From: an uncultured Oscillospiraceae bacterium
Lineage (GTDB): Bacteria > Bacillota > Clostridia > Oscillospirales > Acutalibacteraceae
Direction: 5' to 3'
DNA length: 30,288 bases
Assembly (NCBI GenBank): GCA_900552115.1
Contig: URYP01000017.1
Location: 1-30,288 of the forward strand
In this document: positions 22,918 through 30,288 of the stretch, in pieces
Layout: every line of letters begins with the position of its first letter
Position numbering within the stretch: the first letter of the stretch is position 1
Made by a program: the position numbers and the translations under genes
The notes under the pieces: model-generated
Seen by the model: only the letters and a program-made list of their open reading frames with translations
What the model was told of the DNA's origin: nothing
Database searches by the model: none

Positions 22918-24102
22918 TCACTGCGGCATTGCGATGCCGTTTTCCTCCAAAAAGGCGCGGATGCGCTTCATGGCTTCGGTCAGATGCTCCACCGAGTACG
23001 CATACGACACGCGGCAGTACCCCTCGCCGGAAGCGCCAAAAGCATCGCCGGGCACCAGTGCCACGTGCTTCTGCTCCAGCAGCCGGGTGCAGAACTCCTG
23101 GCTGGTCATCCCGGTGGACTTGATGCAGGGGAAGGCGTAGAACGCGCCCCGCGGCTCAAAACAGGTCAGGCCCATGGCGTTGAAGCCCTTCACCACCAGA
23201 CGGCGGCGCATGTTGTACTCATCCCGCATCCGGTCGATCTCGCCGTCGCAGTCCTTCAGGGCCGTGATGGCGGCATACTGGCTGGTGGTGGGGGCGCTCA
23301 TGATGGCGCTCTGGTGGATCTTGGTCATGATCTTGATGATGGGAGCCGGGCCGCAGGCATAGCCCAGACGCCAGCCGGTCATCGCATAGCTCTTGGAGAA
23401 GCCGTTCACCACGATGGTCCGCTCGGCCATGCCGGGCAGGGTGGCAATGGAGACGTGCGGCCGCAGGCCGTAGTTCAGCTCGGCGTAGATCTCATCCGAC
23501 AGCACCAGAACGTTCGTATCCCGCAGAACGTCCGCGATTGCTTCGAGGTCTTCCTTCTCCATCACGGCACCGGTGGGGTTGTTCGGGAACGGCATGATGA
23601 GCAGCTTGGTCCTGGGGGTGATGGCCGCCTTCAGGGCCTCCGGGCGGAGGCGGAACTCATCCTCCTGGCGGCAGGCCACATGGACCGGCACACCGCCTGA
23701 CAGGGTGGTGATGGGCTCATAGCAGACAAAGCACGGCTCCGGGATGACGACCTCATCCCCCGGCTGCACCACGGTGCGGATGCACATATCAATGGCCTCG
23801 CTGCCGCCCACGGTGACCAGCACCTGGCTCAGCGGGTCGTAGTGCAGGTTCATCCGGCGCTCCAGATAGCGGCAGATCTCTGCGCGCAGCTCCTTCAGGC
23901 CCGCATTGGCGGTATAGCGGGTGCGGCCGTGTTCCAGGCTCTCGATGCCGGCCTCGCGCACGGACCAGGGCGTTTTGAAATCCGGTTCGCCGACGCCCAG
24001 GCTGATGCACTCCGGCATATCGGCGGCAAGGTCGAAGAATTTGCGGATGCCGGAGGGGCGCATGGCCGCAGCGGCAGGCGCGATCAGTTTATCGTAATCC
24101 AT
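22918..24102 (-). CDS. Class I/II PLP-dependent aminotransferase
   Basis: A 394-residue fold-type I aminotransferase. It shows ISLGVGEPDF near residue 33, TVGGSEAIDM (~97-106), PFPNNPTGA (~171-179), DEIYAEL (203-209) and the PLP lysine in GFSKSYAMTGWRLGY (Lys237). The arginine that binds the substrate carboxylate is probably in EGYCRVSYA near the end. It resembles the aspartate/aromatic aminotransferase group, often annotated PatA-like; the amino acid used cannot be fixed. Its ATG (24102) overlaps the regulator stop in the sequence TGATG, so the two are translationally coupled. This favours a start here over a GTG five codons upstream that would overlap more. Confidence 0.9.
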   Translation of the reverse strand: MDYDKLIAPAAAAMRPSGIRKFFDLAADMPECISLGVGEPDFKTPWSVREAGIESLEHGRTRYTANAGLKELRAEICRYLERRMNLHYDPLSQVLVTVGGSEAIDMCIRTVVQPGDEVVIPEPCFVCYEPITTLSGGVPVHVACRQEDEFRLRPEALKAAITPRTKLLIMPFPNNPTGAVMEKEDLEAIADVLRDTNVLVLSDEIYAELNYGLRPHVSIATLPGMAERTIVVNGFSKSYAMTGWRLGYACGPAPIIKIMTKIHQSAIMSAPTTSQYAAITALKDCDGEIDRMRDEYNMRRRLVVKGFNAMGLTCFEPRGAFYAFPCIKSTGMTSQEFCTRLLEQKHVALVPGDAFGASGEGYCRVSYAYSVEHLTEAMKRIRAFLEENGIAMPQ

Positions 24103-24581
24103 CACAGCACGGTGCACTCTCTTTCATCGATTTCGTCGTCCTGGTAGAAGCGGCCCTCTTTCTTATAGGTACGCAGGACAAAATGGGTGGCCGTGGACAG
24201 CACGTCATCCAGCGGGCTCAGGCGCTTGGCCACAAACAGGGCGATCTCCTGGAAGGTCTGCCCCTTGATGACCAGCTGCAGGTCGTAGCCGCCGCTCATC
24301 AGCAGCACGCTCTCCACCTCGTCAAAGGCGGCGATGGTGGCTGCGATCTCGTCAAAGCCGCGGCTCTTCTTGGGGCTGACGTTCAGTTCGATGACGGCCT
24401 CCACCCGGTTCACCCCGGCCTTTTCCCAGTCCACAAGGGTCTTGTAGCCCTTGATGATGCCCTGCGCACGGGCCAGGTCGATCATCGCCGCCACCTCAGC
24501 GGGGGATTTATTCAGCATCGTGGCAATGTCCTCGATCGGCAGCCGCGCGTTGTCTTCCAGAAGTTTCAAAAGCTGTTCCAT
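24102..24581 (-). CDS. Lrp/AsnC-family transcriptional regulator
   Basis: A 159-residue regulator. Residues ~1-60 are a short winged HTH (LLKLLEDNARLPIEDIATMLNKSPAEVAAMIDLARAQGII). Residues ~62-140 are the Lrp ligand-binding (RAM) domain (AVIELNVSPKKSRGFDEIAATI ... VESVLLMSGGYDLQLVIKG ... LDDVLSTATHFVLRTYK). These proteins sense amino acids. Lying directly upstream of, and overlapping, an aminotransferase gene suggests it controls that enzyme. The C-terminal tail (KKEGRFYQDDEIDERECTVL) is acidic and extends past the usual domain end. AAAGGAG sets the start. Confidence 0.9.
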   Translation of the reverse strand: MEQLLKLLEDNARLPIEDIATMLNKSPAEVAAMIDLARAQGIIKGYKTLVDWEKAGVNRVEAVIELNVSPKKSRGFDEIAATIAAFDEVESVLLMSGGYDLQLVIKGQTFQEIALFVAKRLSPLDDVLSTATHFVLRTYKKEGRFYQDDEIDERECTVL

Positions 24582-24719
24582 CGTCGTTACTCCTTTGTAT
24601 CCGCGGCGTACCGCGTCGATTTGTATCTTTCAGTATAGCACAAGCGCGCCGTATTTGCATCTTGTTTTTTAGATAGACCGTCTTTTCCGCTCAGTTCTCG
24701 TTCTTTTTTCCAAAAAGTG

Positions 24720-24748
24720 TGTTCAAAAACCGGTAAATCTGCTATACT
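24720..24748 (+). promoter_or_regulatory. Possible promoter of the ACT-domain gene
   Basis: TATACT (24743-24748) is a good -10; the -35 17 bases upstream (TGTTCA, 24720-24725) is weak. Repeat copy B lies between this promoter and the gene, so it would be transcribed into the leader. On the other strand a TATACT faces the regulator gene near 24633-24638. The 24582-24922 gap holds these elements and the repeat only. Confidence 0.4.
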
Positions 24749-24760
24749 GGAAGGGACTTC

Positions 24761-24893
24761 AGCCTCTCCGTCATTGCTTCGCAATGCCACCTCCCCTAAC
24801 GAGGGGAGTCCTTGGCAGCCGATTTCACTTCATCTTGATGCCAAAGGCTCCCCTGCCAGGGGAGCTGGCGGGCGCAAGCCCGACTGAGAGGTT
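24761..24893. repeat. MITE-like palindromic repeat, copy B
   Basis: 133 bases with the same end motifs and internal order as copy A: CCTCTCCGTCATTGC at the left and CGACTGAGAGGTT at the right. It has hairpins CATTGC/GCAATG, CTCCCC/GGGGAG and GGCTCCCC/GGGGAGCT. It lies upstream of the ACT-domain gene, whose start is 30 bases away. Confidence 0.88.
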
Positions 24894-24922
24894 TTCACAT
24901 TGACTCAATGGGGGTAAGGAAT

Positions 24923-25192
24923 ATGAAAGCATTCATCACGGTCATCGGCCACGACACTGTCGGCGTCGTCGCAAAAGTTGCTGCCCTGTGCAGTGAGCTC
25001 AACATCAACATCGAAGACGTGACCCAGAGCATCCTGCAGGGCATGTTCGCCATGATCATGCTGGTGGACATCAGCCATTGCAGCGTCAGCCACGAGGAAC
25101 TGCACAACCGCACAGACGCCCTGGCCAAGGAGATGGGGATGCAGATCAACGTCACCCGTCAGGAAGTGTTCGACGCGATGCACACGATCTAA
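24923..25192 (+). CDS. ACT-domain protein (UPF0237 family)
   Basis: An 89-residue single ACT domain: KAFITVIGHDTVGVVAKVAALCSELNINIEDVTQSILQGMFAMIMLVDIS. ACT domains bind small ligands, usually amino acids. ATG at 24923 is preferred over 24908 because the family begins MKA-(F/I)-ITV, and GGGGGTAAGGA lies just before it. This family is commonly found beside UPF0210, as here (155 bases downstream), and the two may act together; their role is unknown. The gene's TAA stop is overlapped by repeat copy C. Confidence 0.88.
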   Translation: MKAFITVIGHDTVGVVAKVAALCSELNINIEDVTQSILQGMFAMIMLVDISHCSVSHEELHNRTDALAKEMGMQINVTRQEVFDAMHTI

Positions 25193-25251
25193 CCTCTCCG
25201 TCATCGCTGACGCGATGCCGCCTCCCCTATTGAGGGGAGGCCTTGGCAGGC
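25191..25251. repeat. Half-copy of the palindromic repeat, copy C
   Basis: Starts AACCTCTCCGTCA inside the TAA stop of the ACT-domain gene and carries hairpin CTCCCC/GGGGAG, then GGCCTTGGCAGG. The right half of the full element is missing. Confidence 0.78.
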
Positions 25252-25346
25252 CGGTTTTGAACGTGCTGACCGCCTGCGGCTCCAAAGCAGCCGGGTTTCG
25301 CGTTTTTGTCAGCGACAGAGGAATCTAAGAGAGAAGGGAATCTATT

Positions 25347-26714
25347 ATGAGCATGATGAATACCGGTGACATCCTCGAAACCATCGAGATGTTCACCCAG
25401 GACAATCTGGACGTGCGGACCGTGACCATGGGCATCAGCCTGCTGGACTGCATCGACCCGGACCCGAAAAAGGCCTGTGAGAAGGTCTACAACAAGATCG
25501 TGACCAAGGCGGCCAATCTGGTGCCCGCCGTGGAGCACATCAGCGCCGAATACGGCATCCCCATCATCAACAAGCGCATCAGCGTGACGCCCATCGCCAT
25601 GCTGCTGGGTGCCTGCCCGGATGCCGACCCGGTGGACTTTGCCAAAGCACTGGACGCCGCCGGCAAGAAGGTAGGCGTCAACTTTGTGGGCGGCTACACG
25701 GCCCTTGTGCACAAGGGCTTTTCGGCGGGCGACCTCCGGCTCATCGAGTCCATCCCCCGCGCACTGGCGGAGACCGACATCGTGTGCAGCTCGGTGAACA
25801 TCGGCGCCACCAAGGCGGGCCTGAACATGGACGCCATCAAGCTGATGGGCGAAGCCGTCAAGAAGGCCAGCGAGCTGACGGCAGACCGCCAGTGCATCGG
25901 TGCGGCCAAGCTGGTCGTCTTCTGCAATGCGCCGGAGGACAACCCCTTCATGGCCGGTGCGTTCCACGGCCCCGGCGAGCCTGACTGCGAGATCCACGTC
26001 GGTGTCTCCGGCCCCGGTGCAGTGCGCGCCGCGCTGGCCAAACTGCCCAAGGATGCCCCCATCGACGAGGTGGCCGAGCTGGTCAAGCGCACGGCGTTCA
26101 AGATCACCCGCGTGGGCCAGCTGGTGGCAAACCTCGCCTCCAAGGCGCTGGGTGTGCCCGCCGGCATCATCGACCTGTCGCTGGCCCCCACCCCGGCTGT
26201 GGGCGACAGCGTAGCCAACATCCTCGAAGAGATGGGCCTTGAGACCTGCGGCTGCTGCGGCACCACAGCCTGCCTGGCCCTGCTGAACGATGCCGTCAAG
26301 AAGGGCGGCGTCATGGCCTCCAACCACGTGGGCGGCCTGTCCGGTGCCTTCATCCCCGTCAGCGAGGACGACGGCATGATCCACGCAGCGGAGTGCGGCT
26401 GCCTGACCATCGAAAAGCTCGAAGCTATGACCGCCGTCTGCTCGGTGGGCATCGACATGGTCATCATCCCCGGCGACACCACCCCTGCCGTCATCAGCGC
26501 CCTCATCGCCGACGAAGCCGCCATCGGCATGGTCAACAGCAAGACCACCGCCGTCCGCGTCATCCCGGCCATCGGCCGCAAGGCAGGCGAGATCCTGGAC
26601 TTCGGCGGTCTGCTGGGCTATGGCCCCATCATGCCGGTCAACCAGCGCGACCCGTCGGTCTTCATCAACCGCGGCGGCCGCCTGCCCGCCCCGATGCAGT
26701 CGCTGAAAAACTAA
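25347..26714 (+). CDS. UPF0210/DUF711 family protein
   Basis: A 455-residue cytoplasmic protein of the UPF0210 (DUF711) family, named PFL-family protein in some databases because of fold similarity to pyruvate formate-lyase. Recognisable parts are DILETIEMFTQDNLDVRTVTMGISLLDC near the start, NFVGGYTALVHKGF, DIVCSSVNIGATKAGLNMDAIKLMG and a Gly-rich ETCGCCGTTACLALLNDAVKKGG near the middle. The length is typical. No glycyl-radical motif is present, so the fold likeness does not imply that chemistry. AGAAGGGA precedes the ATG. It follows the ACT-domain gene, the conserved pairing for this family. Function unknown. Confidence 0.9.
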   Translation: MSMMNTGDILETIEMFTQDNLDVRTVTMGISLLDCIDPDPKKACEKVYNKIVTKAANLVPAVEHISAEYGIPIINKRISVTPIAMLLGACPDADPVDFAKALDAAGKKVGVNFVGGYTALVHKGFSAGDLRLIESIPRALAETDIVCSSVNIGATKAGLNMDAIKLMGEAVKKASELTADRQCIGAAKLVVFCNAPEDNPFMAGAFHGPGEPDCEIHVGVSGPGAVRAALAKLPKDAPIDEVAELVKRTAFKITRVGQLVANLASKALGVPAGIIDLSLAPTPAVGDSVANILEEMGLETCGCCGTTACLALLNDAVKKGGVMASNHVGGLSGAFIPVSEDDGMIHAAECGCLTIEKLEAMTAVCSVGIDMVIIPGDTTPAVISALIADEAAIGMVNSKTTAVRVIPAIGRKAGEILDFGGLLGYGPIMPVNQRDPSVFINRGGRLPAPMQSLKN

Positions 26715-26731
26715 GAATAAAATCCCTCCCG

Positions 26732-26778
26732 CAGACCCAGACTCTGGATAGTATTTCCAGAGAAAGGGTCTGTTTTTT
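26732..26778 (+). terminator. Terminator after the UPF0210 gene
   Basis: CAGACCC (26732-26738) pairs with GGGTCTG (26766-26772) around an inner CTCTGGA/TCCAGAG stem, followed by TTTTTT (26773-26778). The T-run runs directly into the ATG of the next gene. Confidence 0.88.
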
Positions 26779-27414
26779 ATGTACAGCCGCATTTTATCCC
26801 GCCGCCAGATGACCGTCTGGTGCATCACACTCAGCGGTGCGCTCGCGCTCTGCATCGGTCTGCAGGGCCTGCTGGGCTGGGGCCGCACCCAGCTCGACAC
26901 CGGAGCCGCGCTTGTCGCCGACACTCTGCGGCTCCACATCCGCGCTGCCAGCGACACCACCGCCGACCAGACCGACAAGCTGGCCGTGCGGGACGCCGTG
27001 CTCGCGTATCTGGACACAGCCTGCCCGGCGGCAGACCAGCCCGCCGCCCTCCGCTGGGCTGCGGCCCATCTGTCTGAGCTGCAGCGGGTCGCCCGCACCG
27101 TGCTGGCCGGTCGCGGCAGTTTTGCACCGGTGCGGGTCTATCTGGTGGAAATGTACTTCGGCACCACCCGCTACTCTGCCTCGGCCCTGCCCGCCGGGCG
27201 GTATCAGGCCCTGCGCATCGACATCGGCGCAGCCCCCTATGGCCGGAACTGGTGGTGTGTGCTCTACCCCGGCCTCTGCCGCACCGCCTGCGGCGGCTAT
27301 GCCGCCCCCGCCGAGAACGACCTCGTCTGCGGGCGGTATCTCCTGCGGTTCAAATGCGTGGAGTGGTGGCAGAAGCACACCGCCCGCCGGGAAGACGTCA
27401 TCCTGCTGGGATGA
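26779..27414 (+). CDS. spoIIR: Stage II sporulation protein R-like
   Basis: A 211-residue SpoIIR homologue. SpoIIR is made in the forespore and triggers SpoIIGA cleavage of pro-sigma-E in the mother cell. It has an N-terminal membrane helix (~10-32), the family-specific RLHIRAASDTTADQTDKLAVRDAVLAYLD (~55-83), GRYQALRIDIGAAPYGRNWWCVLYPGLC (~138-165) and the C-terminal KCVEWWQKHTARRED. All conserved blocks are present, so it is intact. The ATG is immediately after the T-run of a terminator and has no Shine-Dalgarno, an odd arrangement; Met11 has none either. If this block is from Faecalibacterium, which does not form spores, it is a retained or re-used gene. Its TGA overlaps repeat copy D. Confidence 0.78.
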   Translation: MYSRILSRRQMTVWCITLSGALALCIGLQGLLGWGRTQLDTGAALVADTLRLHIRAASDTTADQTDKLAVRDAVLAYLDTACPAADQPAALRWAAAHLSELQRVARTVLAGRGSFAPVRVYLVEMYFGTTRYSASALPAGRYQALRIDIGAAPYGRNWWCVLYPGLCRTACGGYAAPAENDLVCGRYLLRFKCVEWWQKHTARREDVILLG

Positions 27415-27475
27415 CCTCTCCGTCCCCGCATCCGCGATGCCGCCTCTCCCGGCAGGAGAGGCCCTGGCCGTCGGG
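27413..27475. repeat. Half-copy of the palindromic repeat, copy D
   Basis: Starts GACCTCTCCGTC in the TGA stop of the spoIIR gene, with a CTCTCCC/GGAGAG hairpin and GGCCCTGGCCGTCGG. It is the left half only. Further on, CACACTTCCACC (27508-27519) can pair with GGTGGAAGGAGTGTG (27540-27554), which includes the next ribosome-binding site. Confidence 0.7.
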
Positions 27476-27563
27476 CATTGCCTGCTGGATCTGACAAAGG
27501 TCCCAACGCACACTTCCACCTTCCGCCGCATAAGCTCCTGGTGGAAGGAGTGTGAGTTTGACC

Positions 27564-28034
27564 ATGGCAATTCCGGCCTATTATTCCCTCATCCAGCGCG
27601 GCTCCACCGGCCCCGACGTAGCACTGGTGCAGACCTGGCTCAACGGCCTGCGCGACACCTGCACCTGGTATCACGAACTGACCACAGACGGGCGGTTCGG
27701 CACCAAGAGCGTGAACGCGGTGAAGGAGTTCCAGCTCAAAAACGACATGAATGTGGACGGCAAGGTGGGCGCGAACACCTGGAACGTGCTCTACACCAAG
27801 TACACCGCCAAACACGGCCTGCACGTCCCCTACCCCGGCATCGTGCTGCGGCAGGGCAGTTCCGGCGGCACGGTCCGGCTGGTGCAGCAGAAGCTGAACG
27901 CGCTGGGTGAAAAGCTCTCCACCGACGGCAAATACGGTGCTTCCACCGCAGCCGCTGTGGAGCGCTACCAGCGCCGCAACGGCCTCACTGCCGACGGCGC
28001 AGTCGGCAAAGCCACCTGGGAGAAGATGTTCTGA
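27564..28034 (+). CDS. Two-domain peptidoglycan-binding protein
   Basis: A 156-residue protein made almost entirely of two PG_binding_1 repeats. The first is ~7-78 (LIQRGSTGPDVALVQTWLNGL ... TDGRFGTKSVNAVKEFQ ... VDGKVGANTWNVLY). The second is ~90-156 (VLRQGSSGGTVRLVQQKLNALG ... TDGKYGASTAAAVERYQ ... ADGAVGKATWEKMF). These repeats bind the cell wall, usually beside a hydrolase domain; none is present here. No signal peptide is visible, so the route to the wall is unclear. The start is ambiguous: ATG at 27564 is chosen; in-frame TTG at 27558 has better spacing to GGAAGGAG. The SpoIIR gene upstream hints at an envelope or sporulation setting. Confidence 0.85.
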   Translation: MAIPAYYSLIQRGSTGPDVALVQTWLNGLRDTCTWYHELTTDGRFGTKSVNAVKEFQLKNDMNVDGKVGANTWNVLYTKYTAKHGLHVPYPGIVLRQGSSGGTVRLVQQKLNALGEKLSTDGKYGASTAAAVERYQRRNGLTADGAVGKATWEKMF

Positions 28035-28043
28035 CGACGGCCC

Positions 28044-28345
28044 ACCCTCTCCGTCTGCTTCGCAGACAGCTCCCCCGAAGGGGGAGCCACTGGCGAGACG
28101 GTTTTGGGCGTACTGGATGAGCAAAGTTTCTTGAAACCATAAAATGGAGTGCTCCGTTGTTTCGTTCGACTGCATCTACCCAAACGCTCTTTGTCAGAGC
28201 GCAGTACAGATGTTGTTGGCCCTGACAGCGGAGCGCTTCCGTTTACGACACGAAATACGTTCAGCGTCCAGCAGGGGCTGCCCGGCATGCCAATGGCTCG
28301 CCCTTCGGGAGAGCTGGCAAACCCGCAGGGTTTGACGGAGAGGGT
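28044..28345. repeat. 302-bp MITE-like element with 12-bp perfect terminal inverted repeats
   Basis: ACCCTCTCCGTC (28044-28055) and GACGGAGAGGGT (28334-28345) are exact inverses. The left end carries GCTCCCCC-type and TCTGCTTCGCAGA hairpins; the right end has GGCTCGCCCTTCGGGAGAGCTGGC and an AAACCC/GGGTTT stem, like the right halves of copies A and B. The inner ~180 bases (about 28110-28288) are unrelated and I see no gene in them. It fills the gap before sbcD. Confidence 0.75.
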
Positions 28346-28391
28346 AAGGCCGTTTATAATAAAAGCATTCCAATTGAAAGGCGGTGCTCCT

Positions 28392-29531
28392 ATGCGTTTT
28401 CTTCACCTCTCCGACCTGCACCTCGGCAAGCGGGTCTGCGAGTTCTCCATGCTGGACGACCAGCGGTATATTCTGGAGGAGATCTTGTCGCTCCTCGACA
28501 CCCACCCCGTGGATGCTGTTCTGCTGGCAGGCGACCTCTACGACAAGCCTGTGCCCCCCGCCGAAGCCGTCCGTCTGCTGGACTGGTTCCTCACCGAGCT
28601 GGCCGACCGGAAGCTGCCGGTCTTCGCCATCAGCGGCAACCACGACTCCGCCGAGCGGGTCGCGTTCGGGGCCCATCTGCTGGCGGGGAGCCAGGTCTAC
28701 GTCAGCCCGGTGTTCGAAGGGGCCCCGGCCCCCATCCCCCTCACCGACGCATACGGCCCGGTGGACATTTACTTACTGCCCTTCCTGAAACCCGCCATGG
28801 TGCGCCACATCTACCCGGACGAGCCCATCGAGAGCTACAGTGACGCCCTGGGCTGTGTGCTGCGCCGCTGCGCCCCCGACCCGGCCCACCGCAGCGTACT
28901 GGTGGCCCACCAGTTCGTGGCCGGTGCCACCGCCTGCGAGAGCGAGGAGCCATCGGTGGGCGGGCTGGACTGTGTGGATGCCGCCCTCTTTGACGGCTTC
29001 GACTATGTGGCCCTCGGCCACCTGCACAGCCCCCAGAAGGTGGGCCGCGACACCCTGCGCTACTGCGGCACCCCGCTGAAGTATTCCTTCTCGGAGGCGC
29101 ACCAGCACAAGAGCGCGACGTTTGTGGAGCTGGGGCCGAAGGGAGAGGTCACGCTTTCCACCACGCCGCTGACCCCGAAGCACGACCTGCGGGAGCTGCG
29201 CGGCAGCTACATGGAGCTGACCGACCGCCGCAGCTATGCGGGCACGGCCACCGACGACTATCTGCACATCACCCTGACCGACGAACAGGATGTGCCCGAT
29301 GCGCTGGCCCGGCTGCGGGTCATCTATCCGAACCTGATGCGGCTGGACTACGACAACCTCCGCACCCGCACCCAGGCCGACCTCGACGCCCCGGCCCAGA
29401 CCGAGCAGAAAACGCCGCTGGAACACTTTGCAGCCTTTTATGCGCTGCAAAACAATCAGCCCCTGAGCGCCGAGCAGGCTGCATTCTGCCAGCAGCTCAT
29501 TGAAACGCTCTGGAAGGAGGAGGACGCATGA
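28392..29531 (+). CDS. sbcD: Exonuclease SbcD (Mre11-like nuclease subunit)
   Basis: A 379-residue nuclease subunit of the SbcCD complex, which opens hairpins and processes blocked DNA ends. All the metallophosphoesterase motifs are present: SDLHLGKRV (7-15), AGDLYDKP (~48-55), SGNHDSAERV (~80-89), a His in VAHQF (~175) and GHLHSPQ (~213-219). The C-terminal ~110 residues are the capping region for SbcC (RELRGSYMELTDRR ... LRVIYPNLMRLDYD). The start ATG has AAAGGCGG upstream; a longer open frame extends back into the repeat element and was rejected because the family begins MRFLHLSDLHLG. It overlaps sbcC by ATGA. Confidence 0.95.
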   Translation: MRFLHLSDLHLGKRVCEFSMLDDQRYILEEILSLLDTHPVDAVLLAGDLYDKPVPPAEAVRLLDWFLTELADRKLPVFAISGNHDSAERVAFGAHLLAGSQVYVSPVFEGAPAPIPLTDAYGPVDIYLLPFLKPAMVRHIYPDEPIESYSDALGCVLRRCAPDPAHRSVLVAHQFVAGATACESEEPSVGGLDCVDAALFDGFDYVALGHLHSPQKVGRDTLRYCGTPLKYSFSEAHQHKSATFVELGPKGEVTLSTTPLTPKHDLRELRGSYMELTDRRSYAGTATDDYLHITLTDEQDVPDALARLRVIYPNLMRLDYDNLRTRTQADLDAPAQTEQKTPLEHFAAFYALQNNQPLSAEQAAFCQQLIETLWKEEDA

Positions 29532-30288
29532 GACCTCTGAAGCTGACCCTTTCGGCCTTCGGGCCATACGCCAGCGCCGTCACGCTGGAACTGGAGCGCC
29601 TGGGCAAAGGCGGCCTGTATCTCGTCACCGGTGACACCGGCGCGGGCAAGACCACCCTTTTCGACGCCATCACCTATGCCCTGTACGACCATTCCAGCGG
29701 CGGCGTGCGGGACGGTGCCATGCTGCGCAGCAAGTACGCCGACCCCGGCACCCCCACCTTTGTCGAGCTGGAATTTGAGGTGCGCGGCCAGCGGTACACC
29801 GTCCGCCGCAACCCGGACTACCTCCGCCCCAAAGCGCGGGGCGAGGGCACGACCACCGAAAAGGCGGACGCCGTCCTCACCTACCCGGACGGACGCCCGC
29901 CCGTGACCCGGTCGAAGGATGTCACCGCCGCCGTCACCGCTCTCATCGGGCTGGACTACGACCAGTTCTGCCAGATCGCCATGATCGCGCAGGGGCAGTT
30001 TACCCGCCTGCTCAACGCCACGACCGAGGAGCGGAGCAAGATCTTCCGCAAACTGTTCCGCACCCAGCGCTACCAGAAATTGCAGGACGCGCTGCAAGAG
30101 GAGAACGCCCGCCTCACGGCCCAGCGCACGGCCCAGAACGTCCAGCTGGACGCGGTGCTCTCCGGCATCCGCTATCCGGAGACCGACCCCGATGCCGAAA
30201 CGCTGGGCGAGCTTTCGGCGCAGCGCCCCGCCGAGGAAGTCACCGCCCTGCTGGAATGGAATATTTCAAAGCGGAAGTCTTGGAGATG
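29528..30288 (+). CDS. sbcC: Exonuclease SbcC, N-terminal part (runs off window)
   Basis: The first 253 codons of SbcC, the Rad50-like ATPase partner of SbcD. Residues 1-45 contain MRPLKLTLSAFGPYAS and the Walker A motif GDTGAGKTTLFDAI (~36-49). IGLDYDQFCQIAMIAQGQFTRLL (~138-160) is the Q-loop region. LFRTQRYQKLQDALQEENARLTAQRTA (~177-203) begins the long coiled coil. Walker B and the signature motif would lie at the C-terminus, beyond the window. It starts by the overlap ATGA with the sbcD stop (29528-29531), the usual coupling in this operon. The last ~30 bases look less GC-rich than the rest. Confidence 0.92.
   Translation, partial: MRPLKLTLSAFGPYASAVTLELERLGKGGLYLVTGDTGAGKTTLFDAITYALYDHSSGGVRDGAMLRSKYADPGTPTFVELEFEVRGQRYTVRRNPDYLRPKARGEGTTTEKADAVLTYPDGRPPVTRSKDVTAAVTALIGLDYDQFCQIAMIAQGQFTRLLNATTEERSKIFRKLFRTQRYQKLQDALQEENARLTAQRTAQNVQLDAVLSGIRYPETDPDAETLGELSAQRPAEEVTALLEWNISKRKSWR

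Noticed and set aside
25347..26714. Glycyl-radical enzyme because of the PFL-family name
   Set aside because: No RxxGY(V/L) motif near the C-terminus and no adjacent radical SAM activase; this is UPF0210/DUF711.
25227..27098. 623-codon minus-strand frame opposite the UPF0210 gene
   Set aside because: It is Gly/His/Asp-rich low-complexity translation, the antisense of a GC-rich gene with a clear family assignment.
20885..28345. Repeats as a CRISPR array
   Set aside because: Copies are 60 to 300 bases long, kilobases apart and interspersed with genes; there are no regular spacers and no cas genes.

Overview
The window reads as two blocks from different low-to-mid-GC Gram-positive anaerobes, joined near position 20,885. 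Bases 1 to about 20,885 look like an anaerobic gut Clostridia genome of the Oscillospirales/Ruminococcaceae type (inference). The grounds are sigma-A-like promoters with intrinsic terminators, NfnAB, an oxygen-sensitive class III ribonucleotide reductase, a SigH-like sigma factor and a dockerin-bearing esterase. From about 20,885 to the end the codon use is much richer in G/C-ending codons, and several copies of a short palindromic repeat appear that are absent from the left block. That block resembles Faecalibacterium and its relatives (inference from repeat style and gene content, not from a search).

Left block, in order. A non-coding start carries a tRNA T-arm-like motif, followed by a small cysteine-rich ORF (minus). 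Next come a tandem DUF305 protein and an XRE regulator (minus), then a lipoprotein with DnaJ-type zinc motifs. A Na/Pi cotransporter with a PhoU-like tail is followed by nfnA and nfnB. A SigH-like sigma factor, a degenerate tRNA-like sequence and a zinc-ribbon protein follow. Then come a membrane-anchored metallophosphoesterase and a zinc-ribbon/DUF4190 membrane protein behind a highly structured leader. The nrd operon has an NrdR-box promoter, an NrdD lacking its glycyl-radical tail, a separate 52-residue glycyl-radical protein, and NrdG. Two minus-strand surface or secreted proteins close the block: a GLUG-repeat/Ig-like wall protein and a sialate O-acetylesterase-type enzyme with a C-terminal dockerin. 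The esterase has lost its N-terminus at the junction.

Right block. A peroxiredoxin-fold protein without its peroxidatic Cys (plus) is followed by a minus-strand group transcribed as lrp-like regulator, aminotransferase, ispE and DUF378 protein. Then, on the plus strand, come an ACT-domain protein (UPF0237) and its usual partner UPF0210/DUF711, a SpoIIR-like protein, a two-domain peptidoglycan-binding protein, sbcD and the start of sbcC, cut by the window end. Repeat copies sit between most of these genes, and two begin inside the stop codon of the upstream gene.

The two points most worth attention are the split class III ribonucleotide reductase, with the radical-bearing glycine on its own 52-residue polypeptide, and the probable chimeric junction at the first repeat copy. 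The junction means the two halves should not be read as one genome without checking.
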